Shown here one piece after another: positions 9,588-19,100 of a DNA stretch of 64,000 nucleotides. A model generated the notes under the pieces. It had not been told where the DNA came from. It saw nothing but the letters and a program-made list of their open reading frames with translations, and ran no database searches. The position numbers were made by a program, and so were the translations under genes. Origin of the DNA: Wocania_A spongiicola (lineage in GTDB: Bacteria; Bacteroidota; Bacteroidia; Flavobacteriales; Flavobacteriaceae); the NCBI RefSeq assembly GCF_023502325.1, contig NZ_JAMFLZ010000003.1:310001-374000 (forward strand). The letters are read 5' to 3'. Each line of letters starts with the position of its first letter. Within the stretch, counting starts at the first letter, position 1.

Positions 9588-10736
9588 TTAAAATAGAAAT
9601 AACTTCATCATAATTTTTTTTCTCATTTTGTAATATGCATTTGAAATATCTTTGGTTCCTGAACGTAATCCTGTATTACAAAAAATGGCAATTGTCATTT
9701 TTTGTTTGGGGAAATAATATAAATCTGTAGTTATTCCTATGCCTCTTCCAGAATGTCCTATTAAAAATTTATAGGGAAAGCCTTTATCTGCCATTAACCC
9801 TAATCCATAATCGGGATTTTTAGCATCATTCCATGTCATCATATCTTCAAGGGTCTCTTCTTTTAATATTTCTCCTTTTATTAATTTTTGAAGAAAACTC
9901 GCAGCTTCTTCAATTGGAGCATAAATACCATCATCACCACTATACCAGTTTGTGGTTTCTACAGTTTCATTCGAGAGGTTCTCAATAACGTTATCTTTAT
10001 TAATATCACCATAATGGTTCACTAAATTATTAGGTGGTGTTTGTTTGTAATACGAGTTAGAAAATCCATTGTTAGTTAAAATGTTTTTTCTTAAATATGC
10101 TTCATGTCCTTCAGGAAGTATACTATCCATTATCATTGTTAGTAATAAATAGTTTGTACTACTATATTGATAGGTTCCAAGGGGTTTTGTATGTGGGTAG
10201 ACACCATAGGCGTATCTTCTTAAGGCATTCATATGCGATAAAGTATCTAACTTTAATTTGCCGGTTAAATATAACTCATTTAATACTGGATGTCTATTGT
10301 AATTATGAAACCCAGAAGTATGACCTAAAAGATGTTTTATAGTTACTTCTTTAGCATTCGGAATACTATCTGTAATTTCTTGTGGTAAATATTTTTTAAT
10401 TTTATCATTCAATCCTAATTTTCCATCTTCAATAAGTTTTAATACTGCAACTGCATTATATGTTTTTCCTATGCTTGCTAACGAAAAAATATCTTCCTTT
10501 TTAATAAGAATTTTATTTTCTATATCTGAATAGCCTGATACTCCAATCCATTTGCCATATTTTGGGCTGTTAATATAAATTACAACTCCTGCTAATTTTT
10601 CTGCAGTTGCAATATCCATATATTTCTGAACTTTATTTAATTTTTGATGTGGTGTTTGAGAAGTTGCAGAATAGATAAAAATACCAGAAAGTGCAATTAA
10701 GCACATAATGACGAGCTTTGATTTTGATAATTTCAT
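9588..10736 (-). CDS. Beta-lactamase-fold serine hydrolase (class C/PBP-like)
   Basis: 382 residues from the start chosen at 10736; an upstream in-frame ATG at 10781 would add 15 residues before what looks like a proper signal sequence (MKLSKSKLVIMCLIALSG). Catalytic motifs of the PF00144 family are visible: S-x-x-K as ASIGK (S88, K91), the Tyr motif as YQYSSTNY in place of the usual YSN, and HSGRGIG near the C-terminus as the third motif. These enzymes cut peptides or esters in the periplasm; many are D-amino-peptidase or esterase-like rather than resistance enzymes. It lies 99 bases downstream of a membrane LytTR regulator on the same strand, which may control it. Confidence 0.85.
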   Translation of the reverse strand: MKLSKSKLVIMCLIALSGIFIYSATSQTPHQKLNKVQKYMDIATAEKLAGVVIYINSPKYGKWIGVSGYSDIENKILIKKEDIFSLASIGKTYNAVAVLKLIEDGKLGLNDKIKKYLPQEITDSIPNAKEVTIKHLLGHTSGFHNYNRHPVLNELYLTGKLKLDTLSHMNALRRYAYGVYPHTKPLGTYQYSSTNYLLLTMIMDSILPEGHEAYLRKNILTNNGFSNSYYKQTPPNNLVNHYGDINKDNVIENLSNETVETTNWYSGDDGIYAPIEEAASFLQKLIKGEILKEETLEDMMTWNDAKNPDYGLGLMADKGFPYKFLIGHSGRGIGITTDLYYFPKQKMTIAIFCNTGLRSGTKDISNAYYKMRKKIMMKLFLF

Positions 10737-10835
10737 TGTTCTTTTTTTAAGGTTACTAAACAAAGAAATAAAAGGAAACACCTTTGAAGCAATGAAAATA
10801 CTATCAAAATACTTGAGTTGCTATCAAAAAGCAAT

Positions 10836-11663
10836 TCAATTGCTATTGTACCATTTTCTAAATTGAGATGCTTTAGGTCGGCTTACGGTTAATGTATTGT
10901 CTGCAAGCAGTTTTTCATTAAGTTTCACATCAATTTTACCATAAGTAGCTGAAGAAATTGAAACTATGATATCCTTTCTCAAAACCGTATTACGCGTTGC
11001 TTGAAAAAACAAAAAATCAGGAAGTAGCATTTTTAAATTGTTTAATTTTCCTTGATACACTCCTTTATTATCTGTTTCAAAATATACCCAGACTATACCG
11101 TACTCTATTTTTGCAAGTCGTATATCATTTACATTAATTCTATAGATGTCATTACTTTTCAACAACTCAATTTGTTGTTCTGATTTCCCAATTTCTGATT
11201 TTAACTCATCGAATTTCTTCGTAGAATCCGCAAGATGAATTTCTGCTTTACTCCAATTATTGTAGAAATGAGTAGCCCATTTAAGTACTGTTAACAAAAA
11301 GGCTAGAATAAGAACACTCAAATTGATAATCAATAATTCATTTATCGTATGAAAACCATCGCCAATTATCCATAGATATATATTTCCAAGTACATTGAGT
11401 ATTAAGGCTAGAGATATAGTTAAATAAATTAAATGATAAATAAAACGCTTCCTAAAATTATGCGTCCAACTAATTTTTTTATCAAGAACCATATTAATTT
11501 TTCGATTTACTTCTGTTACCACAAAAGCAAACATGAAGGCTACTAAAAACTCATTTAAGAGAAAGTCAGGGTTTTTGGGGTCAAAAATGTAATTAATTAT
11601 TATGTTCGCTATTCCCCCCAATAATATTGGTTCTAATACTCTCCAAAAGTCAAAATTCTTCAA
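10836..11663 (-). CDS. Membrane-bound LytTR-type transcriptional regulator
   Basis: 275 residues. Four membrane helices fill residues ~10-145, followed by a coiled linker (STKKFDELKSEIGKSEQQIELLKS) and a C-terminal LytTR DNA-binding domain (~165-275). The domain shows DIRLAKIEYGIVWVYF, then LLPDFLFFQATRNTVLRKDII and the typical ending LTVSRPKASQFRKWY. Such one-component regulators couple a membrane sensor directly to DNA binding and are common in Bacteroidota. The serine hydrolase gene 99 bases downstream is the natural target. The pair lies between repeat copies at 9186 and 11706. Confidence 0.83.
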   Translation of the reverse strand: MKNFDFWRVLEPILLGGIANIIINYIFDPKNPDFLLNEFLVAFMFAFVVTEVNRKINMVLDKKISWTHNFRKRFIYHLIYLTISLALILNVLGNIYLWIIGDGFHTINELLIINLSVLILAFLLTVLKWATHFYNNWSKAEIHLADSTKKFDELKSEIGKSEQQIELLKSNDIYRINVNDIRLAKIEYGIVWVYFETDNKGVYQGKLNNLKMLLPDFLFFQATRNTVLRKDIIVSISSATYGKIDVKLNEKLLADNTLTVSRPKASQFRKWYNSN

Positions 11664-11705
11664 AATAAAAATTATCTTTTTTTAAAGTTAAAACAAATAA
11701 CTGAA

Positions 11706-11905
11706 ATCTCATTCCACACATTTTATAATTCCCCCTTACGTCGTCGTATAAAAAGTGTTCCATTTACATTGTAAAAAACATTTAGAAATATTTTTTTTTA
11801 AGAAAATAGAAACTCAAGCAGCAACTTTCGCTATTGCCAAAGCTCAAGTTACAAAACACAAGGATATAATATAAAATATCTCAGGAAGTCATGCTTCATT
11901 TATAC
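11706..11905 (+). repeat. Dispersed intergenic repeat, copy 4 (internally deleted)
   Basis: Occupies most of the gene-free interval 11664-12047. The left part (AATCTCATTCCACACATT, then CCCTTACGTCGTCGTATAAAAAG) closely matches copies 2 and 3. After CTCAAGTTACAAAACAC the palindrome centre is missing and the sequence resumes at TATAATATAAAATATCTCAG followed by GAAGTC, which is the right-hand sequence of the other copies. The deletion removes about 70 bases. The remaining bases up to 12047 hold no gene that I can see. Confidence 0.65.
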
Positions 11906-12047
11906 AACTTCTAAAGACTATTAAAATCAATTCCTAAAAGTTTAACACGTTTAGATTTCCGATTTCTACACCTGTAAGTGAGCCTTTTTTTCGCTTTATA
12001 ACTTGCTATTCTGAAACTTTGCATTGTCAAATTAAAACATAAAGACA

Positions 12048-12758
12048 ATGAAAAAAATCATTATTTATCTGTTTCTATCCATCCCCATATTTACGATAGC
12101 ACAGACCCAAGAAAAGTATAGTTCTTGGAATTCACTAATTGTTGACTTTCAACTCAACGATAACTTTTACCTCAAAAATGAAGCTCATGTTAGGCGAACC
12201 AATTTTCTTTCAGACTGGCAGCAAATACTTGTGAGGCCTTCGTTTCATTATAAATATAACGAAACGGTCGATCTTGCTGTTGGATATACCTATTCAAGAA
12301 ATTACAGAAGTACGCGCAACTTCAATGAAAACGATGCTTGGCAACAATTACAGCTTGCCCATAAATCAGGCAAATCTTCTTTCAAACATCGTTTTCGCCT
12401 GGAACAGCGATTTATTGAAAAAGTGTTGCAAATGCCTAACGGCAACTATGATATAGATGGTACCGATTTTAAAATGCGATTTCGTTACCGCTTCACATGG
12501 AGTATGCCTTTGTTTAAAATCACAGAAGGTAAAAACATTGGGATAACCGCTTTTGATGAAATATGGCTCAATACAGACAAAGGTATCGTTCCAAGAAGCA
12601 TCAATCAAAATTGGTTTTATGCTGGACTCACATATCCCCTGTCTAAAAAAGCTTCAATAGGAATAGGCTACTTGGATGCTTTTGCGCCTGCAGGTAATAG
12701 TAACCATAACTTCATCAACAACAACATTTTACAAACTACCATAAAATACCATTTATAA
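12048..12758 (+). CDS. DUF2490 outer-membrane beta-barrel protein
   Basis: 236 residues with a signal peptide (1-18, ending TIAQ) and then alternating amphipathic strands rich in aromatic residues: NNFYLKNEAHVRRTNFLSDW-type strands, VDLAVGYTYSRNYRS, FKHRFRLEQRFIEKV, FKMRFRYRFTWSMPL, and a final IGIGYLDAFAP...ILQTTIKYHL ending in a hydrophobic residue. This is the DUF2490 pattern, a small outer-membrane barrel of unknown substrate. It is 64 bases upstream of the alpha-carbonic anhydrase start chosen here and probably shares its transcript. Confidence 0.8.
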   Translation: MKKIIIYLFLSIPIFTIAQTQEKYSSWNSLIVDFQLNDNFYLKNEAHVRRTNFLSDWQQILVRPSFHYKYNETVDLAVGYTYSRNYRSTRNFNENDAWQQLQLAHKSGKSSFKHRFRLEQRFIEKVLQMPNGNYDIDGTDFKMRFRYRFTWSMPLFKITEGKNIGITAFDEIWLNTDKGIVPRSINQNWFYAGLTYPLSKKASIGIGYLDAFAPAGNSNHNFINNNILQTTIKYHL

Positions 12759-12822
12759 ATTAAAAACAATTAAAATGAAACCACAGATTCACAAATACCA
12801 ATTAAAGTTAACTAAGAAAACA

Positions 12823-13602
12823 ATGAGTAAAAGAGTAAAAACAATATTAGTTTGCGCATTATGTGCCTTAGCATTCGCTTGTAAAAGTAATCAAGGATAT
12901 AAAACTCATAACGATGAGCTTCACTGGAGTTATCAAGGAGAAACGGGTCCCGAACACTGGGCAGAATTTGAAAAAGACTCAGATTGTGGAGGAAAACACC
13001 AATCTCCCATTAATATAATAAGTACCGATGCAACCGTAGATAATACGTTAAAAGATCTAGATACACATTACGCAACCAATACAAAAATTCACGAAGTAGT
13101 GAATAACGGGCATTCCATTCAATATAATTTTGAACCAGGAGATTACTTAAATTATAAAGGAGATAAGTATGAACTGAAGCAGATACACTTTCATGAAGCA
13201 TCAGAACATACCATAGATGGTATTCGTTACCCAATGGTCATTCATATGGTACATGTAAGTGATAACAATCAGTTTGTAGTACTCGCAGTTATGGTAAAGG
13301 AAGGCCAAAATAGTGAGCCATTTACATTCTTAGAGAGCTACCTTCCGTTAAAAACAGGGCAAACAAAAACAATAGATGCTTCATTTGATTTAAATAAAAA
13401 CTTACCAAATAACAAAGGCTATTATAATTATATAGGCTCCTTAACCACCCCGCCATGTACTGAAGGTGTAAATTGGTTTGTATTTAAAAACCCAATTACG
13501 GTCTCGTTAAAACAGGTAAAAGAACTACAAAAATTAATGCCGCTTAATAATTATAGAAATGAGCAACCTTTAAACGACCGGGTAGTAAAACAAACAAAAT
13601 AA
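12823..13602 (+). CDS. Alpha-class carbonic anhydrase, lipoprotein
   Basis: The start at 12823 gives 259 residues and begins with a lipoprotein signal (MSKRVKTILVCALCALAFAC, lipid-bearing Cys at 20); an in-frame ATG at 12775 would place 16 extra polar residues ahead of it. The body has the alpha-CA signatures HWSYQGETGPEHW, the GKHQSPINI block, zinc-ligand region IHFHEASEHTIDG (two His) and MVIHMVHVS (third His), and NYIGSLTTPPCTEGVNWFV near the C-terminus. It interconverts CO2 and bicarbonate in the periplasm. It lies in one operon with DUF2490 upstream and a small protein 14 bases downstream. Confidence 0.92.
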   Translation: MSKRVKTILVCALCALAFACKSNQGYKTHNDELHWSYQGETGPEHWAEFEKDSDCGGKHQSPINIISTDATVDNTLKDLDTHYATNTKIHEVVNNGHSIQYNFEPGDYLNYKGDKYELKQIHFHEASEHTIDGIRYPMVIHMVHVSDNNQFVVLAVMVKEGQNSEPFTFLESYLPLKTGQTKTIDASFDLNKNLPNNKGYYNYIGSLTTPPCTEGVNWFVFKNPITVSLKQVKELQKLMPLNNYRNEQPLNDRVVKQTK

Positions 13603-13616
13603 GAATAAAAGTAAAA

Positions 13617-14030
13617 ATGGGATTATTAAAAATTGGGTTATTGAAAATAGATAGCAAAGAAGCTATAATCTACCAATTTATATCTAAAAAACAGGATGAT
13701 ATCGCATACCACCATGAGGGCAATTGGCTTTTATTAAAAAAGGAGAAGATGAATTCAATAAGACACAACCAGATTGATGAGCATCATTATTTTGAAAAAG
13801 TGATAAAAGGAGTTAAAACCTTTAAAGTATTGATTATGGCAACACATGGAAAAGGCCATGCCAATGAAGGCGCAAAATTTGAAGCCCACCTATACAAGCA
13901 TCATAAAAATATGCGGAATATATTTTTTGGTTACATAACAACAGACAACCATAAAACCGAAAATCAATTACTTGCAGAAGCAGATGCTTTTTTAGAAAAA
14001 CTTGATTTAAAAATAAAGGAGAAAATTTAA
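13617..14030 (+). CDS. Small eRF1-domain/host-attachment-like protein
   Basis: 137 residues, rich in His and Lys, no signal peptide. The second half (FKVLIMATHGKGHANEGAKF, then a gap and GYITTDNHKTENQLLAEADAFL) lines up from memory with the bacterial eRF1 domain-3-like (baeRF / host-attachment) family, whose members read GPGxAKxEF...HLxxH...ETxDHxTDxQLxAxAxxF. The usual GPG is replaced by THG here. The biochemical role of that family is uncertain. It follows the carbonic anhydrase by 14 bases and ends the transcript, before a hairpin at 14077-14124. Confidence 0.5.
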   Translation: MGLLKIGLLKIDSKEAIIYQFISKKQDDIAYHHEGNWLLLKKEKMNSIRHNQIDEHHYFEKVIKGVKTFKVLIMATHGKGHANEGAKFEAHLYKHHKNMRNIFFGYITTDNHKTENQLLAEADAFLEKLDLKIKEKI

Positions 14031-14042
14031 TTTTTTAACTTA

Positions 14043-14060
14043 GATAAAAACCTTTTTATC
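14043..14060. promoter_or_regulatory. Perfect 8-bp inverted repeat GATAAAAA/TTTTTATC
   Basis: GATAAAAA at 14043-14050 and TTTTTATC at 14053-14060 form a perfect inverted repeat with a 2-base centre, 12 bases after the stop at 14030. It could be an operator for the AraC-type gene downstream or simply AT-rich symmetry. No promoter box is clear next to it. Confidence 0.3.
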
Positions 14061-14076
14061 ATAAAGTTGTACCTTT

Positions 14077-14124
14077 AAAGCCTGTGAATCTTGACTTTAA
14101 AAATCAAGATTCACAGCTTTTTTT
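14077..14124 (+). terminator. Strong intrinsic terminator touching the next start codon
   Basis: CTGTGAATCTTGA (14082-14094) and TCAAGATTCACAG (14104-14116) make a perfect 13-bp stem with a 9-base loop; AAAG and CTTT extend it past one bulged C. The U-tract 14118-14124 runs directly into the ATG at 14125. It ends the carbonic-anhydrase operon, yet leaves no room for a separate promoter and leader for the AraC-type gene. Confidence 0.85.
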
Positions 14125-15276
14125 ATGGAAATTAATTACAATTTTATTAGCATTATAGACCTTCTTGGTGTTATCCAAGGCTTACTCTTTGGGGGCATGC
14201 TTTTGCTGTTACACTCAAAAAAGAACAGGCCCACTTTATATTTAGGACTTTTTATTCTGCTATTTTCATTAGAGCCTATTCCCAACATCTTAAATGATTT
14301 AGGGCTCCTTCAAGTATATCCGCATCTAGAACTATTACCCGTTCATTTTCATTTTTTAGCCTACCCCTTATTCTATATTTATATTCAAAAAATATCAGTA
14401 TTTGGTAATAAAACACCTAGCTACTGGACATTAATACCTGGTATTTTAGAAGTTCTTATTGGTATTGTAATATTCTTACTCCCAACCCATATAAAACTAA
14501 GTTTAAAAGCATCTTTGTTTGCCGTTGTTTATTTTATTCTAGGTCTGGGGTATTCCATTTGGATTGGAGTATTAATTATTAGGTGGATACAAATCCATAA
14601 GAAAGAAATAGAAAATCAATTTTCTGTTATTTTTCAAAAGCAATTAAATTGGGCCCGTTTTTTTACATATGCCAGTATAGGCTTTCAATTATTGCTAATT
14701 ATAAACTTTTTTATTGATGACAAACAATGGTATTATTTTATTGTTGTTATTAATGTGATACTTATATATTGGGTATCATTTAAAGGTATTGTACAAGAGA
14801 ATATCACTTCCCTTTTTTCAGTTTTCTCTCAATTTGACAAAGAACCTTTACCAAATGCAACAACAACTAAACCCATAGACACGGTTTCTAATACAACAAC
14901 TACTGCTGAAGTAAAACAATCTGAATTTATGACTTCTGAAGTAATGTCAGAAATCATTGAAACAGTTGAAACCTATATCAAGAATTCACAATGTTTTACA
15001 AAAGACAACCTTACAATTATAGACATTGCAGAGGCCACCAACATACACCCAAAACGTATTTCGTATGCTTTAAATAATCAAAAAGGCGTCAATTTTAATA
15101 CCTACATCAATAAATTTAGGGTAGAAAGGGCTAAAGAATTATTTGAAAACGAGGGCAATAACAACCTTTCGGTTGAAGGTATAGGGATGGAAGCAGGCTT
15201 TCATTCAAAAGCCACCTTTTACGGTGCATTTAAAAAATTTGAAGGCTGCACACCTGCCAGTTTCAGAAACACTTAG
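14125..15276 (+). CDS. AraC-family regulator with N-terminal membrane domain
   Basis: 383 residues. Seven or eight hydrophobic helices fill residues ~5-225 (for example LLGVIQGLLFGGMLLLL and FYFIVVINVILIYWVSF). A polar linker rich in Thr (~230-265) leads to a C-terminal AraC DNA-binding domain (~275-383): LTIIDIAEATNIHPKRISYAL is the first helix-turn-helix and LSVEGIGMEAGFHSKATFYGAFKKFEGCTPASFR the second, the classic AraC ending. Such membrane one-component regulators are frequent in Bacteroidota. Being directly before the copper-efflux operon it may regulate that operon, or the carbonic-anhydrase genes. The start codon follows a terminator U-tract without any spacer, so its transcription probably depends on read-through or antitermination, or starts inside. 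Confidence 0.85.
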   Translation: MEINYNFISIIDLLGVIQGLLFGGMLLLLHSKKNRPTLYLGLFILLFSLEPIPNILNDLGLLQVYPHLELLPVHFHFLAYPLFYIYIQKISVFGNKTPSYWTLIPGILEVLIGIVIFLLPTHIKLSLKASLFAVVYFILGLGYSIWIGVLIIRWIQIHKKEIENQFSVIFQKQLNWARFFTYASIGFQLLLIINFFIDDKQWYYFIVVINVILIYWVSFKGIVQENITSLFSVFSQFDKEPLPNATTTKPIDTVSNTTTTAEVKQSEFMTSEVMSEIIETVETYIKNSQCFTKDNLTIIDIAEATNIHPKRISYALNNQKGVNFNTYINKFRVERAKELFENEGNNNLSVEGIGMEAGFHSKATFYGAFKKFEGCTPASFRNT

Positions 15277-15579
15277 ATATATTTTGATTCATTTTTGTTT
15301 TGATTTCCGAAATTTAAACACATCATGCCAATAATTTCATAGAAAACAATCAATTCTTTAAGAACTTTACATCAAGAATTTTAGAATAGTTTTTTTATTG
15401 TTGTTTTTAAGATGATTGGTGATTAAAAGCCTTTCAATCACGTTATTTTGAATGATAACTATTGAAAGGTTTTTATTTTTAATGCTTTCAGGTTTTACTG
15501 AAACGGTTTAGAAAAACTACGTTAGTTAACAAATAATTCACTAAAGTATATTAGATTTTTTTAACTTTGCAATTAGCTT
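15277..15579 (+). terminator. Intergenic stretch with terminator at 15426-15480
   Basis: No gene is visible in this interval. CCTTTCAAT (15430-15438) pairs with ATTGAAAGG (15461-15469) across a 22-base loop and is preceded by AAAAG and followed by TTTTTATTTTT, a plausible terminator for the AraC-type gene. Near the end, TAACTTTG at 15562-15569 fits the Bacteroidota -7 box TAnnTTTG, 10 bases before the next start; no TTG is seen at the expected -33 position. Confidence 0.6.
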
Positions 15580-15993
15580 ATGAAACAAGTATCTCATAAA
15601 ATAGCATCTTTTATAATGGCCTTTGTAGTATTGTTCTCTACAATGTCATTCACTATTAATATGCATTATTGTGGCGATACTTTAGTAGAAACCTCCCTGT
15701 TTCACAAAGCCAAAGGGTGTGGCATGGAAATGGACAACCCCTCAACCCAAGGTTGCGCTATCACAAAAAAGAATTGTTGCGACGATAAACAATTAGTTGT
15801 TGCCGGTCAAGACGAATTACAACTACAAGTAGACAAAATTACGTTTGAGCAACAAGTATTCATAGCCTCATTTGTTTACACCTATATCAACCTTTTTGAA
15901 GGATTAGATAAAAACGTATCCACTTACGAAGAGTATAAACCGCCACTCGTCATAAGGCGTATCTACAAGATTGACGAGACCTATTTAATTTGA
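15580..15993 (+). CDS. HYC_CC_PP family protein (copper-efflux operon leader gene)
   Basis: 137 residues with an N-terminal hydrophobic segment (about 8-26). The family is named for its conserved motifs and all are present: MHYCGD near residue 27-32, KNCCDD near 65-70, and the C-terminal YKPPL. Six or more cysteines suggest metal or redox function, but the role is not known. Members typically stand first in Bacteroidota heavy-metal RND efflux operons, as here: cusA begins 107 bases downstream. Confidence 0.85.
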   Translation: MKQVSHKIASFIMAFVVLFSTMSFTINMHYCGDTLVETSLFHKAKGCGMEMDNPSTQGCAITKKNCCDDKQLVVAGQDELQLQVDKITFEQQVFIASFVYTYINLFEGLDKNVSTYEEYKPPLVIRRIYKIDETYLI

Positions 15994-16055
15994 TTTTTAA
16001 ACTTTAGACTGTGTTATCCTATGGCTTCATGCTATACGGATAATTTGCTGTATAC

Positions 16056-16071
16056 GGTGTTTTAAAACACC
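16056..16071. promoter_or_regulatory. Perfect 16-base palindrome before cusA
   Basis: GGTGTTTTAAAACACC at 16056-16071 is fully self-complementary and lies 29 bases before the cusA start, in the gap between HYC_CC_PP and cusA. It could be an operator or an RNA hairpin without a U-tract. No related copy was noticed elsewhere in the window. Confidence 0.35.
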
Positions 16072-16100
16072 AATGTCTAACTGTTTAATAATCAAAGCCA

Positions 16101-19100
16101 ATGCTAAATAAAAGCATCAAATTTTTAATAGAAAACAAACTCGTTGCCGTGCTGCTACTCGTCCTTTTTGTAGGATGGGGAACGGTAAATGCGCCCTTTA
16201 ATTGGGATACAGGATTTTTACCCAGCAATCCAGTAGCAGTAGATGCCATTCCAGATATAGGCGAAAACCAACAAATTGTATTTACCAAATGGGACGGCCG
16301 TTCGCCACAAGACATAGAAGACCAAATCACCTACCCTTTAACCACATCTTTACTTGGCATTCCGGGAGTAAAAACCATACGCAGTTCATCTATGTTCGGC
16401 TTTTCAAGCATCTATATCATTTTTGAAGAAGATATAGAATTTTACTGGAGCAGAAGCCGTATTCTCGAAAAGCTAAACTCATTACCAAGCGGATTGTTAC
16501 CAGAAGGCGTTAATCCTGCCTTGGGACCAGATGCCACAGGATTAGGGCAAATATTTTGGTACACACTAGAAGGGCGTGATGAAAACGGAAACGTAACAGG
16601 AGGTTGGGATTTACAAGAATTGCGCAGCATACAAGACTACTATGTAAAATATGCCCTATCCTCGGCAAGTGGCGTATCAGAAGTCGCATCCATAGGCGGT
16701 TACGTTCAAGAATACCAAGTAGATGTCAATCCAGAATTGATGCGTCAATACAATATTGGATTGCATCATATTGTAAAAGCAGTTAAGGAAAGTAATAAAG
16801 ACATTGGTGCGCAAACCATTGAAATAAACAATGCAGAATATTTAGTACGCGGTTTAGGCTATGTAAAATCCATTTCAGACATAGAAAATGCAGTCGTTAC
16901 TTCAGAAAACTATACAGCCATACGAATTAAAGACATAGGTAAAGTTTCATTAGGTCCGGCAACCCGAAGAGGACTATTGGACAAAGAAGGCGCCGAAGTT
17001 GTTGGAGCCGTTGTAGTAGCACGCTACGGAGCAAACCCAATGGAAGTTATTAATAACGTAAAAGAGAAAATTAACAAATTAAGTGCAGGATTACCCTCAA
17101 AAGTATTAAGTGATGGAAGAACCTCACAAGTAACCATAGTGCCGTTTTATGATAGAACAGAACTCATACAAGAAACATTAGGCACGCTCAATGAAGCATT
17201 AACATTAGAAATACTAATTACCATTTTGGTCATCATCATTATGGTATTCAATTTACGGGCTTCAGTATTAATTTCAGGATTATTACCAGTAGCCGTATTA
17301 ATGGTATTTATAGCCATGAAACTCTTTGGTGTAGACGCAAACATTGTCGCACTATCTGGAATTGCCATTGCCATTGGCACCATGGTAGACGTAGGTGTCA
17401 TACTTTCAGAAAACATTATAAGGCACTTGGACGAGAGTCGTTCCAGCGGAAGCCTCATCCCTATAAACACCGTAGTTTATAACGCCACAGCCGAAGTCTC
17501 TGGCGCCATTGTAACCGCAGTAATGACCACCATTATCAGTTTCATTCCAGTTTTTACCATGATTGGTGCAGAAGGAAAACTATTTAGGCCATTAGCCTTT
17601 ACAAAAACCTTTGCACTAACAGCATCCATTATTGTGGCCCTATTTTTAATCCCCCCGTTTGCAGCATTTTTATTCAGAAAGAAAAGCATTAAAACCCATT
17701 TTAAATATGTTTTAAACGGCGCTTTAATAGCAGTAGGTCTTGCCGCTGTGGTTTACGGGTATTGGTTAGGATTCATAGTGATGGCTTTCGGAATTACAGC
17801 GCTTCTCAAGCTACAAAATAAGATAACAGGCAAACAAGCCAATCTTATCAATATCATTATTTCGGCAACAGCCATAGTATTCCTGTTAGCCCAATACTGG
17901 AGGCCGTTAGGCGTAGATAAAAGTATTTTCTGGAACCTCATTTTTGTAAGCCTCATCTGCTTTGGTTTATTGGGTGTTTTTTCATTATTCATAAAATATT
18001 ACACCCGCATTTTAAGATGGTGTTTAGACCATAAGCTTTTGTTTTTATCAGTACCAACAGCCATAGTTATAGCAGGGTTTTTCATTATGAAACATACAGG
18101 CAAAGAATTTATGCCATCCTTAAATGAAGGCTCTTTTCTATTGATGCCAACCTCAATGCCACATGCTGGTGTAGAAGAAAACAAAAGGGTTTTACAGCAA
18201 TTGGATATGGCCGTAGCCAGTATTCCGGAAATTAAAACCGTAGTTGGTAAAGCAGGACGTACAGAATCTGCCTTAGACCCAGCACCACTATCCATGTATG
18301 AAAACATCATTCAGTACAAACCAGAATATATGTTGAATGCTGATGGAGAAAGACAACGCTACAAAGTAAATGAAGAGGGTTTGTTTGAGTTGAAGGATGG
18401 CCGTTTTATAGCAAACCCCAATATGACTGAAAGTGCCACCCTAAGCACAATTAAAAGCGGCCAATTAATAGAAGACAATGATGGTGAGTTTTACCGAAAC
18501 TGGCGACCGGAAATGCAATCTCCAGACGATATTTGGAACGCCATTGTAAACGTCACCAAACTACCCGGCGTTACATCAGCACCAAAACTGCAACCCATTG
18601 AAACCCGTTTGGTCATGCTGCAAACAGGCATGCGTGCACCTATGGGAATTAAAGTAAAAGGACAAGACTTAAAACAAATTGAAGCCTTTGGCGTTGAGTT
18701 GGAAAACATCATTAAACAAGCCGAAGGTGTAAAAAAAGAAGCCGTTTTTGCAGACCGCATTGTAGGCAAACCCTATTTGTTGATCGATATTGATAGAGAA
18801 AAAATTGCACGCTATGGCATTTCTGTACAAGAAGTACAAAACGTATTAAAAGTGGCAGTTGGCGGTATGGTATTAACCCAAACCGTAGAAGGTCGGGAGC
18901 GCTATGGCGTACGTGTACGCTACCCAAGAGAACTGCGAGCAAACCCAACCGATTTGCAACAAATTTATGTGCCCGCTTCATCAGGAAGCCCAGTACCATT
19001 AAGCGAATTGGCAAGCATTCGTTACCAACAAGGACCACAAGTCATTAAAAGTGAAGACACCTTTTTAGTAGGCTATGTATTGTTTGATAAACTGGACGGA

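Noticed and set aside
9588..10736. Calling the serine hydrolase an antibiotic-resistance beta-lactamase
   Set aside because: The Tyr motif is altered (YSSTN) and the family is mostly peptidases and esterases.
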